A program made the position numbers and the translations under genes. The notes beneath the pieces were generated by a model. The model had not been told where the DNA came from, searched no databases, and saw only the letters and a program-made list of their open reading frames with translations. DNA of 6,079 nt from Victivallis vadensis (GTDB lineage Bacteria; Verrucomicrobiota; Lentisphaeria; Victivallales; GWF2-50-93). Shown here piece after piece: positions 1 to 6,079 of the stretch (position 1 is the first letter of the stretch; every line of letters begins with the position of its first letter). Location: contig DYRX01000258.1 of the NCBI GenBank assembly GCA_020718525.1, forward strand, positions 1 to 6,079, read 5' to 3'.

Positions 1-3000
1 CGGTCAGCATGGCATGGCTTTCTGCGAAATTCGCAGTTACGCTCACGTCCTTGACTATATACTTGTCAACTCGAGGATTTGCCATGCTTCCATCGCTCCA
101 GTCAACGAAGCGGTAGCCGCTGTCCGGCTTTGCAGAGACTTCTGCGCCATTCGCACCGTGGTTCACCGTCTGGGGACTTGTCCCGATGATCGTGCCGTTC
201 GCTCCGGCGGTGTAGGTCAGCGTATATGTGTTGATTGCGAAATTCGCAGTCGCTTTGATGTCGGCGGTCACGTTCGTGTCTGTGCGCGGGTTTTCCTTTT
301 TCCCGTCGCTCCAGTCAACGAAGCGGTAGCCCTCATTTGCTTTGGCATTGACAGCCGTGCCGCTTGCTCCATGATTCACCGTCTGACTTGTCTGACCAGT
401 CAGAGTGCCGTTCGCTCCGGCAGTGTAGGTCAGCGTGTAGCTGTTGATTGCGAAACTCGCGGCTATCGTGTGCGCGGCGCTGACATTCTCGAAAGTATAG
501 GTCGTTACTGCGCCTGCGGAGACAGCGTCAACGAGGACATCTGCGACACGGTAGCCTGCTGATGCTGTAATCGCGAACGACTGCTTCGATCCGTGATTGA
601 CTGAAACGGCTCCGCTGGGGGCAATACTGCCATTGGCACCTGCTGTCGCCGTGATCGTATATGTATTTGCTAAATTCGCAGTAAAATCACATCCAATGAC
701 ATTCGCTCCTGCGACAGTGATGCTTCTGCTCTCCGGAATGAAGGTGTATCCCTGGAGGTTTGGAATGACTTCGTATGTTCCGCTCGGGACTCCGGTCAAT
801 TCGAAATTGCCGTCTGCGTCGCTTGTGTCGCTGCGTGTTCCATCAGTGACGCTGACGCCTGCGAGACCGCCGCCGCCACCGCCGCCAGACAAGCGCAAAA
901 CTGTCACTCCCCAATGCTCCATCTGGCTGTATGAGCCACCCCAGGTCATCTGATGGGAGCTGTAGTCCCATGTGTCATGGATGTAAATGATTTCGCCGAC
1001 TGTGTTGTAGCCGACGCCTATCATCGTGTGTCCCTGGACTTGGATGAGCACTGGATGTCCTGCATCAATTTCGGTCTGGAAATTGGCGAAAGTGAAGCCC
1101 TTGTTTGGATCAGAGCCTTTGCCTTGGATAGGCTGAGTAAATGCGGCTGTCACAGAATATCCTTTTGATTGAACAAAAGCGACCATTCCATATGTCCCGT
1201 CGCCGTCACCATAAGCTGTGTAGGAAAACGGATCTCCGTTGGGGTAGTAGTACAATGTTGTGGCACCGTCAGAATTGCCGAAGGAATGGAACTGCCCCGT
1301 CCTCATGAAATCTCCAGTGCAGTCTTGGGGACTATGCTCTGTCCAATTGCCGTAGTAGGGATCTTCTTCGCTTCCGTAGTCAACCCAGTAGTCGTCAACG
1401 AAGCCTTTTGTCGCTCTACCAGCTATGCCGTTGTGGCTGGCGATGAATGGGCATTCTCCGCAAGTGACGCCTGGATATGTTGCATGTCCCCATTGTGAAT
1501 TGTCCAAGGGACAGGTCCCGTCGGCCCACATGTTTGGATATCCGTTTCTGTCATAGTATCCGAACATCATTCCTGCTGATGTCGCAGTACAGCCATAAGT
1601 CCAGTCGAAGGCGGGGACTTCCAAGGTGCTTGTGCCAGTTTTCGCATCTTTTTTGGGAAGGGAGACTGCTGGCATTTTGATTTCCGGCGGTTTGACAGGA
1701 GTTGTGACTTTTGAAACAAGCTTGCCTGATTCGTCAATGTATCTTGCCACTTCGTATTTGTTCTGGAAGCCGATATTGTCGCAGGGGATTTCTTTAAAAG
1801 AATTCCTTTTTTCGAAATTCGCATAAGGCATGCCTGCCGCGCCATTGTTCAATGTTATCGTTCCTGAAATAGAACATGTCTGGAATTGGCTGGCTGTGAA
1901 ATTGATCGAGCTCTGATTGCCGCCTGATATTGTGACAGAGCGGTTTGCCGGAGTGAATGCGTAGCCGCTTTTTGTCGGAGTCACGGTGTAGGCACCATCA
2001 GCGAGACCAGTTACGGAGAATGCTCCATTCGCGTCGCTCGTCGCTGAAGCGCTTCCTGCGCCTGAAATGCTCACAAGCACTCCGGATTGAGTGTCGCCGG
2101 AAATTGTTCCACTGATCGAATACTGTCCAGCCGCGCCTTGGGCTTCTAGGTAGCATGCGGCGAAATTGACGCCGGCGCTGAAATACTTTATGCGCATGTA
2201 GCCGTTTTCGCCCCAGTTCGAGCCCCAGCTGTTTCTGAGTATCCAGGCTTGATCCGCATCGCTCCAGCCGACCAGGGCGATCGCATGATTTGACTGGGAA
2301 TAGTAATATGGTGTAGCAGTCGGAGTTGTGTAGGAATCTTCGTACACTCCGCTCTGGTAGGAGCTGAAGGCATTCTCTACAAGCACTGCGGCGTCAACGG
2401 TTCCATAGGTACTGATCGCTGTTTTGATCTGTTCGGTCGTGTCTGCGTAATTCTGCGGGTAAACCCTGCCCCAAGTCTTGTAAAGGATTCTCGGGAACTG
2501 TTTGGACGCTTCGATGACAGCGGAACTTGGCTGTGTCTCCGTGTATGGGAAATTTGTCTCCGAGCAGACACCCTCTATGCCGATTGCGCCTTCCGGCGGA
2601 CCTGCCAGAGTAAGCGCCATCAGCTCATAGTATTCGTAGTCGGCCCCATTTCCACCACCGAAATGCGCACTGTAGGGTGAAGCAGATCCGAGCGTCCAGA
2701 CAAGATAAGATTCGGACAAGTCAACACAGTTTGCATCGTAGAGCCCGTTTTTATAATTGTAAGTGGTTTCTGCGCAGGCATTTGCGCCGAATGAATAGCA
2801 GGAGCCAAGACTTCCCTGATTTCTGACTGCGCCTATGTAGCTGTGTCCGTTGTAGTTTCGCCAATCGAAGCTTGCGGGCGCCTTTTTCATTCCGCCGAGG
2901 CTGGAGTCGCTGAACGGAGCTATAGTCCTCTGGTCTGGAGGTGGAAGCTGTTTGAGGGGGAATATCTTCGCCTTTTCCGCCTTCGAGAGATTGTAGACCC

Positions 3001-3172
3001 AGCTCTCGCCCACGGTGAAATTGTATCCGTTGTCCTTTATCTTCTGGCGGATCGTTTCGAGGTCGTCGTCCGGAGCAAATGCGATCTTCGTCTGTGCGTG
3101 CGCCTGTAATGCTCCGACAGCGAAGAGCATGGACACGAATACAGCCTTCAATGATTTTGTTCTCACCGTCAT
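1..3172 (-). CDS. Secreted dual cysteine protease (papain-like C1A plus C39-like) with sandwich domains and InlB-type repeats; C-terminus cut by window edge
   Basis: This is the open 5' part (1057 codons) of a minus-strand gene that runs off the window at position 1. Residues 1-26 form a signal peptide (basic start, hydrophobic core, AHA before Q27). Residues 38-78 resemble the propeptide of bacterial papain-like proteases. A C1A peptidase domain spans about 97-343: Q119 for the oxyanion hole, nucleophile C125 in GSLGSCYSF, LSESYLV at 152-158, H296 in NHAIALVGW, and N314 in RNSWGSNWGENGY. Residues 350-427 form a carboxypeptidase-regulatory-like sandwich. A C39-like cysteine protease domain spans about 515-757, with C528 in YGCTATSAGMM, H715 in GHTMIGVGYN and D733 in YIHDTWD. 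A second sandwich follows a seven-glycine run (763-769), then InlB B-type repeats from 836 onward. All expected catalytic residues are present, so both protease domains may be active. It probably acts outside the cytoplasm; substrate and surface anchor are unknown because the C-terminus is missing. The family calls are by eye. Confidence 0.9.
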   Translation of the reverse strand, partial: MTVRTKSLKAVFVSMLFAVGALQAHAQTKIAFAPDDDLETIRQKIKDNGYNFTVGESWVYNLSKAEKAKIFPLKQLPPPDQRTIAPFSDSSLGGMKKAPASFDWRNYNGHSYIGAVRNQGSLGSCYSFGANACAETTYNYKNGLYDANCVDLSESYLVWTLGSASPYSAHFGGGNGADYEYYELMALTLAGPPEGAIGIEGVCSETNFPYTETQPSSAVIEASKQFPRILYKTWGRVYPQNYADTTEQIKTAISTYGTVDAAVLVENAFSSYQSGVYEDSYTTPTATPYYYSQSNHAIALVGWSDADQAWILRNSWGSNWGENGYMRIKYFSAGVNFAACYLEAQGAAGQYSISGTISGDTQSGVLVSISGAGSASATSDANGAFSVTGLADGAYTVTPTKSGYAFTPANRSVTISGGNQSSINFTASQFQTCSISGTITLNNGAAGMPYANFEKRNSFKEIPCDNIGFQNKYEVARYIDESGKLVSKVTTPVKPPEIKMPAVSLPKKDAKTGTSTLEVPAFDWTYGCTATSAGMMFGYYDRNGYPNMWADGTCPLDNSQWGHATYPGVTCGECPFIASHNGIAGRATKGFVDDYWVDYGSEEDPYYGNWTEHSPQDCTGDFMRTGQFHSFGNSDGATTLYYYPNGDPFSYTAYGDGDGTYGMVAFVQSKGYSVTAAFTQPIQGKGSDPNKGFTFANFQTEIDAGHPVLIQVQGHTMIGVGYNTVGEIIYIHDTWDYSSHQMTWGGSYSQMEHWGVTVLRLSGGGGGGGLAGVSVTDGTRSDTSDADGNFELTGVPSGTYEVIPNLQGYTFIPESRSITVAGANVIGCDFTANLANTYTITATAGANGSIAPSGAVSVNHGSKQSFAITASAGYRVADVLVDAVSAGAVTTYTFENVSAAHTIAASFAINSYTLTYTAGANGTLTGQTSQTVNHGASGTAVNAKANEGYRFVDWSDGKKENPRTDTNVTADIKATANFAINTYTLTYTAGANGTIIGTSPQTVNHGANGAEVSAKPDSGYRFVDWSDGSMANPRVDKYIVKDVSVTANFAESHAMLT
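23..667 (-). repeat. Three InlB B-type (divergent, Flg_new-like) repeats in the protease gene, the last two being tandem 213-bp units
   Basis: Unit 1 covers residues 836-908 (positions 449-667), unit 2 residues 909-979 (236-448) and unit 3 residues 980-1050 (23-235). All open with a YT-x-T-x-TAGANG strand, carry a VNHG turn, and close with an A-x-FA strand. Units 2 and 3 are exactly the same length and match at 46 of 71 residues by my count; both contain GYRFVDWSDG. Their DNA shares a run of 26 identical bases over that motif. Unit 1 is more diverged and lacks the Trp motif. Such repeats form stalk-like surface structures. The array may continue beyond the window, since ESHAMLT after unit 3 does not start another unit. 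Confidence 0.85.
902..1630 (-). other. C39-like (papain-clan) cysteine protease domain within the secreted protease
   Basis: Residues about 515-757 begin with VPAFDW and the nucleophile motif GCTATSAGMMFGYYD (C528). They end with a histidine in a hydrophobic strand (H715) and an aspartate about 18 residues later (D733), the arrangement seen in C39-like extracytoplasmic peptidases. The region is rich in Cys (C554, C571, C574, C618), Gly, Tyr and Trp, and has an internal insert relative to minimal C39 domains. The assignment rests on motif order and spacing. In true C39 bacteriocin peptidases the domain is cytoplasmic on an ABC transporter; here it is part of an exported protein, so a processing role on double-glycine leaders is unlikely. 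Confidence 0.7.
1895..2122 (-). other. Carboxypeptidase-regulatory-like beta-sandwich domain 1
   Basis: Residues 350-427 read as a complete domain of this type: an opening ISGTISG strand, a GVLVSISG strand, the SDANGAFSVTGL turn, DGAYTVTPTKSGYAFTP, then a closing RSVTISGG and INFTA strand. Such domains act as spacers or adhesion modules in exported proteins. It links the C1A domain to the C39-like part. Confidence 0.75.
2144..2884 (-). other. Papain-like (C1A) peptidase domain within the secreted protease
   Basis: Residues about 97-343 carry the papain-family signature in the right order: FDWR at the mature start, NQG then C125, the LSES strand motif, H296, and the N314-S-W-G segment followed by WGENGY. 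The proteolytic fold is well supported. It departs from the usual CGSCWAF motif: the first cysteine is Leu and the Trp after the nucleophile is Tyr. Confidence 0.88.
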
Positions 3173-3177
3173 CTCCC
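3173..3177 (-). promoter_or_regulatory. Ribosome binding site GGGAG that favours a GTG start at 3166
   Basis: GGGAG directly abuts the ATG at 3172-3170, leaving no spacer for initiation there. Two codons downstream, in frame, a GTG at 3166-3164 lies 6 bases from GGGAG, a normal spacing. The protein may therefore begin MRTKSLKAVF rather than MTVRTKSLK. Either form keeps the signal peptide intact, and an in-frame TGA upstream near 3230 excludes a much longer protein. I keep the ATG coordinate for the CDS as the longer option. Confidence 0.5.
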
Positions 3178-3259
3178 GTTGTGTGTGAATATTGTCCCCT
3201 TGGCAAATGCCAGATAAAGCAAATGAACCTCATAGAACAAATACGTTAGCAACCCCCAC

Positions 3260-3288
3260 AATTTAGTGCAATAGACAAAACTAATCAA
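3260..3288 (-). promoter_or_regulatory. Candidate sigma70-like promoter for the secreted protease gene
   Basis: On the minus strand TTGATT (3288-3283) and TAAATT (3265-3260) are separated by 17 bases. Each matches four of six consensus positions, so this is a modest candidate in AT-rich intergenic DNA. It would give a 5' leader of roughly 80 bases before the protease start. It is the best-spaced pair I found in the gap. Confidence 0.3.
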
Positions 3289-3311
3289 GACTTGAACGGA
3301 AAATAATATTT

Positions 3312-3329
3312 CAGAGCCGGTTTGCCCTG
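3312..3329 (-). terminator. Weak terminator-like hairpin downstream of the TPR glycosyltransferase gene
   Basis: On the minus strand CAGGGC and GCTCTG can pair (six pairs including one G-U) around a six-base loop AAACCG, followed by AAATATTATTT. The tract after the stem is AT-rich but not a clean T run, and the stem is short. It lies about 110 bases beyond the stop codon at 3440. Treat as possible only; termination could equally be factor-dependent. Confidence 0.25.
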
Positions 3330-3439
3330 CAGTGATCTTGTTTTATGCTTTGTTTATTCGTCATGCTGAACAGTGCAACACAATTTTCTGAGAGAGAAAA
3401 CAACGCTGATGCGGCCACAAAGACCGAGGTTTTCTACGT

Positions 3440-5605
3440 TCAATCCTGTTTTTTTCCCTCAAGATGCTTGATTATTTTTTTTATGTTATTCTCTCCTGGA
3501 GCAAGTTTTTCAGCAATCCTCAATTGATCAAGCGCGTTCTTATACTCTTTTTTTTCCAGGAACAGAACTCCAAGGTTGAAATGAGCGGCGGCGTAATTGT
3601 CGTTGACGGATATTGCCATCTTGAAAAGTTCTTCCGCCCTTGCAATATTCGCTTCTCTTTTTGCTATTATTGCAAGATTGTTCAGCGAATACGCCTTCCG
3701 TTTCAAGTTTGAAGACATGCAGGTCTTTTCAAAGTGAAGCTTGGCTTTGTCGAGTTTTGATTCTTTCAGTAAAACCACGCCGCGTTCATAATTGAATTCT
3801 GGCGATTCTGGAGACGAATTGAGCAGGTGTTCGAGGATGCTTGACGCAATCCCGCTGTCAGAGCAGAGCGATATGTCGTCGGCGATTTTTTCAGAGAAAA
3901 GCTCTCTAGTTGCAGGAGAATCCACCAATTTGCCAAAACATTCTGCCGCCTGATCTGCTTCGCCTATATTTAGGAAAGCCTTTCCAAGCATGTAGGAGGC
4001 ATTCGAATTGCCGGGGGAGTGTTCAAGGATGAACTGGGATAATCTCAGAAGGGATTCCCAGTCTTTCTTTTCTGCATAAAGCCTTGACATGTTTTGCAGA
4101 GACTGGAGCATTGTCCTGCTTTTCTTTCCCGATGACGCAAGAATTGATTTCTTGTAGAGGGCAATTGCTTTGTCAAACTGCCTGTCCATGGCGAGAATAT
4201 TTGCAAGATTGTTCATGGCAAGATCATAATCGGGATGGATTTCAAGCGCACGGACAAAAGATTCCGCCGCCCTGTTCAAATCGCCATTCCGGCAGTATTC
4301 GATTCCGAGGTAGTTTAAGGCGCGCGGATTAGTCGGAGCCTTTCTTGCCGTGTCTTGCCAAAGGCTCATCTCGGTCTTGTAAATTGAGTTTCTGTTGAAA
4401 GTTGCAGTTCCATATGCAATTATCGCCGCAAGGATCAGGAATGAGCCTGCGGCGGCAAAGAATATTTTTCTGCGCCGCTTGAGAAGGCGATTTTCAGAAA
4501 TCTTTTTTATTGTAAAGTAGCATATGCACACAATTATGCATGCAAGCGCCGCAAGAGGGGCATAGAACCTGTGCTCGACCGCCAAGTCCGGCCGTGGAGC
4601 AAAGCTTGATCTCGGAGCAAGCAGTATCACTAATGCGATGGCGCAGAATCCGATATAAATGTTCCTGCATGCAAGCCAAAACCCGGCCGCGGCAAGAAAC
4701 GCCAGCACGGCCACGTAAGGCAGAAGCCTTGCATAAGATGTCTCCACCGGCCAGCAATAGTCGAAGCATTGTCCCGACGGATATGCCGCCAGCGAGAGAT
4801 AGTGGCAGACAACCTTTGACTGGTTTATAAAATATTCGAAAGATCTTATCCCGTAATCAGTGAAAAATGCTGACGACACATATCCGGACAGCAGACCAAA
4901 AAAGAATGCCAATGTCGCTGGTAAAATGAGCGCGATCAGGTAAAACAAAGCCCTTTTCCTCAGAAAATCACGCCATCCGTCACTTAGAAATATCCAGTCA
5001 TAGAGTATGATGACAAATGGCGCTGAAATCATGGCTTCTTTCGCACCGAAGCCCAGTAGGCATGAGAATCCCGAGAGGAAGAAAAACAGATTTCTCCAAT
5101 TCCTGGATAAGCTGTTTTCTCCTGCCAGCAGAAAAAGGAGCGACAGAAGAAGGAAGGTCATGCAAAGCGCCTCTCCTCTCTGCACGATGTATGTGACCGA
5201 TTCAGTGTTAAGCGGATGAACGCCCCAAATGGCTGATCCAGCAAAGGCTATGAGCCTCTTTTCAAGCTTTGAAAAGTTCTCATCGAATTTTGGAAGCGTT
5301 AAAGTTTTGAATATAAGTAAATAGAGGAGTATCGCGTTGATGCAATGGATCGAAACGTTAAACAAGTGGTAGCCTAGCACGTTTCGCCCGCCCAGCTTGT
5401 AATTGGCAAACAGTGTAAGATTAGACAAGGGTCTCCAGCCAAGTTCAGCAATAACGCTGTAAAGATTGGCTGAGGCTATCTTCTCCAAGATTATTGTGTC
5501 GTCGAAAACAAACGGACATTGAAATGTGTTTGAATAGACGAGAAATACCAGGCACATCAATGCGACAGGCAAGAGAGCTGGCAGAAAAGGGTCAAGTCGC
5601 TTCAC
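3440..5605 (-). CDS. TMTC-like GT-C glycosyltransferase with C-terminal TPR repeats, inner-membrane protein
   Basis: This 721-residue protein has two parts. Residues 1-400 are multispanning (about ten hydrophobic segments, including 8-25, 82-102, 147-161, 173-188, 219-240, 294-313, 317-331, 347-366 and 381-399) and carry landmarks of the TMTC/GT-C type: FDD at 34-36 in the first periplasmic loop, RPLSNLTLFANY at 58-69, HPLNTESVTYIVQRGE at 130-145, GAKEA at 187-191 and EHRFYAPL at 344-351. Residues about 420-710 contain seven or eight TPR units, for example NYLGIEYCRNGDLNRAAESF and the final HFNLGVLFLEKKEYKNAL. Eukaryotic TMTC proteins are O-mannosyltransferases that use lipid-linked mannose; bacterial homologues of this layout are mostly uncharacterised, so donor and acceptor are unknown. 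The TPRs would lie on the periplasmic side and could bind protein substrates. The start is GTG with no clear Shine-Dalgarno sequence; an in-frame ATG at residue 17 is a poorer choice because it cuts into the first membrane segment. Confidence 0.88.
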   Translation of the reverse strand: MKRLDPFLPALLPVALMCLVFLVYSNTFQCPFVFDDTIILEKIASANLYSVIAELGWRPLSNLTLFANYKLGGRNVLGYHLFNVSIHCINAILLYLLIFKTLTLPKFDENFSKLEKRLIAFAGSAIWGVHPLNTESVTYIVQRGEALCMTFLLLSLLFLLAGENSLSRNWRNLFFFLSGFSCLLGFGAKEAMISAPFVIILYDWIFLSDGWRDFLRKRALFYLIALILPATLAFFFGLLSGYVSSAFFTDYGIRSFEYFINQSKVVCHYLSLAAYPSGQCFDYCWPVETSYARLLPYVAVLAFLAAAGFWLACRNIYIGFCAIALVILLAPRSSFAPRPDLAVEHRFYAPLAALACIIVCICYFTIKKISENRLLKRRRKIFFAAAGSFLILAAIIAYGTATFNRNSIYKTEMSLWQDTARKAPTNPRALNYLGIEYCRNGDLNRAAESFVRALEIHPDYDLAMNNLANILAMDRQFDKAIALYKKSILASSGKKSRTMLQSLQNMSRLYAEKKDWESLLRLSQFILEHSPGNSNASYMLGKAFLNIGEADQAAECFGKLVDSPATRELFSEKIADDISLCSDSGIASSILEHLLNSSPESPEFNYERGVVLLKESKLDKAKLHFEKTCMSSNLKRKAYSLNNLAIIAKREANIARAEELFKMAISVNDNYAAAHFNLGVLFLEKKEYKNALDQLRIAEKLAPGENNIKKIIKHLEGKKQD

Positions 5606-5804
5606 GGATAAATTTCTTTGGATTCTTCTGTTCTGAAATCAATGGTTCCCATCCCGGACTTCTTGTCAATTACGATGCCGTGGGAAAGGGTGGTGCCATA
5701 ATCGGCGTTGTCCTCAAGCTAATCATTCGCTGGTCTTTGTTTTCCCAGAACGGCGAAACTTCTTCATCCGAAGCAAGGCTGTACAGCAACAAAGGCGGCG
5801 ACCT
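5602..5804 (-). pseudogene. Possible remnant or frameshifted small gene just upstream of the TPR glycosyltransferase
   Basis: The frame ending in a TGA at 5604-5602 is open from 5718 and encodes 38 residues that look protein-like (LEDNADYGTTLSHG onward to KEIYP). Its stop overlaps the next gene's GTG as GTGA, a typical translational-coupling overlap. Upstream of 5718 this frame has a TAG, but the adjacent frame is open from 5804 and reads YSLASDEEVSPFWENKDQRM, so one missing base near 5716-5722 would join the two. No start codon with a ribosome binding site is apparent for the joined frame, and I do not recognise a family. It may be a decayed gene, a sequencing error, or chance. Confidence 0.22.
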
Positions 5805-6079
5805 CTATTTTGATTATATCGAGGCATTTCGTGCTGTCGCAGGAGCCGCCGCGTTATGCTTTTGCGATCAATGCGATTCTTTTCATCTGCCTTTTCCTTA
5901 TAATTTTACAAATTCTATTCGTCAATAAAAAAACTTGATTCTGAGAACAATTCGCTTTCTGGATGGCGAGTCATTTTCATTTGTGCCCGGAAATCGCAAA
6001 GACCTCTGAAGCACAAAAGAAAGGCGCGAGAGTAATGTCAGCACCGCGCACCTTTTTCAGACCATGCAAATTTCTAGTT
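5606..6079. other. Region without a confident gene upstream of the TPR glycosyltransferase
   Basis: No recognisable domain, RNA gene or mobile element is visible here. The minus strand holds the promoter at 5897-5925, a short ORF (MKRIALIAKA, 5886-5854) preceded by AAGGAAAAGG, and the possible remnant described separately. The plus strand has a frame open to a TAA at 5928 that overlaps the start of the glycosyltransferase gene; it has no recognisable motif and is most likely spurious. At the far end, a minus-strand frame open from the window edge stops at a TGA near 5978, giving about 33 residues (ending CASEVFAISGHK) that could be the tail of another gene. The plus strand also has an ATG at 5963 open to the edge. 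Neither can be judged on this length. Confidence 0.5.
5897..5925 (-). promoter_or_regulatory. Good sigma70-like promoter facing the TPR glycosyltransferase gene
   Basis: On the minus strand TTGACG (5925-5920) and TATAAG (5902-5897) are exactly 17 bases apart, each matching five of six consensus positions. Transcription would begin near 5890 and reach the GTG start at 5605 after a leader of about 285 bases. Preceding DNA (about 5925-5950, minus strand) holds a weak hairpin followed by a seven-T run, which might end an upstream transcript. This is the strongest promoter-like site I found. Confidence 0.45.

Noticed and set aside
14..1498. Series of plus-strand open frames at 14-562, 597-953, 953-1168 and 1169-1498
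   Set aside because: All lie antisense to the continuous minus-strand protease gene, whose catalytic motifs and repeats are unmistakable. Their apparent internal repeats (recurring APVNEAV, for example) are just the reverse reading of the InlB-type repeats.
2751..3233. Minus-strand 160-codon frame overlapping the start of the protease
   Set aside because: It is an out-of-frame reading of the signal peptide and C1A domain DNA, rich in Arg and without any motif.
3374..3400. TTTTCT/AGAAAA inverted repeat after the glycosyltransferase stop
   Set aside because: The stem is six A-T-rich pairs with no following T run, so it is too weak to call a terminator.
4494..4830. Overlapping frames on both strands inside the membrane part of the glycosyltransferase gene
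   Set aside because: They are shadows of the 721-residue gene, which is continuous and carries conserved landmarks through this stretch.
5494..5928. Plus-strand 144-codon open frame across the glycosyltransferase start
   Set aside because: Its first 112 bases lie antisense to the well-supported glycosyltransferase gene, it shows no recognisable motif, no good ribosome binding site was seen, and its codons are exactly antiparallel to the minus frame ending at 5602. It is kept only as a remark in the region entry.
5963..6079. Plus-strand ATG at 5963 open to the window edge
   Set aside because: Only 39 codons are visible, with no clear ribosome binding site and no recognisable sequence.
1..6079. 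CRISPR array, tRNA, rRNA, insertion sequence or attachment site
   Set aside because: No short regularly spaced direct repeats, tRNA-like cloverleaf, transposase or terminal inverted repeats were found by reading; the only direct repeats are the protein-coding InlB-type units.

Overview
The window reads almost entirely from the minus strand. It holds two substantial genes and a poorly resolved upstream segment. The genes look like those of a Gram-negative bacterium: an export signal on a very large multidomain protease, and an inner-membrane GT-C enzyme with a TPR tail. The mix of a papain-like protease, a C39-like domain, carboxypeptidase-regulatory-like domains, InlB-type repeats and a TMTC-like TPR protein resembles large secreted proteins of the PVC group (for example Lentisphaerota) or similar environmental or gut lineages. 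That placement is inference from protein style only; no marker gene is present.

Layout. Positions 1-3172 (minus) hold the N-terminal 1057 residues of a secreted protein whose 3' end lies outside the window. In order it has a signal peptide, a propeptide-like segment, a papain-family (C1A) protease domain, a carboxypeptidase-regulatory-like beta-sandwich domain, a second C39-like cysteine protease domain that appears to interrupt another such sandwich domain, a seven-glycine stretch, and at least three InlB B-type repeats, the last two being closely related tandem 213-bp units. Positions 3173-3439 are intergenic, with a weak terminator-like hairpin and a candidate promoter. Positions 3440-5605 (minus) encode a 721-residue multispanning GT-C glycosyltransferase-like protein with C-terminal TPRs. 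Positions 5606-6079 contain no confident gene. On the minus strand there is a good sigma70-like promoter, a very short ORF, and a possible decayed reading frame whose stop overlaps the GTG start of the TPR gene.

Possible relationship. The TMTC-like enzyme is predicted to sit in the inner membrane and could glycosylate exported proteins. The neighbouring gene encodes a large exported protein with Ser/Thr-rich repeats. A glycosyltransferase-substrate link is attractive but rests on adjacency alone, and the 267-bp gap with its own promoter candidate means the two need not be co-transcribed. The most unusual element is the single polypeptide carrying two unrelated cysteine protease folds, one apparently nested inside a split sandwich domain.
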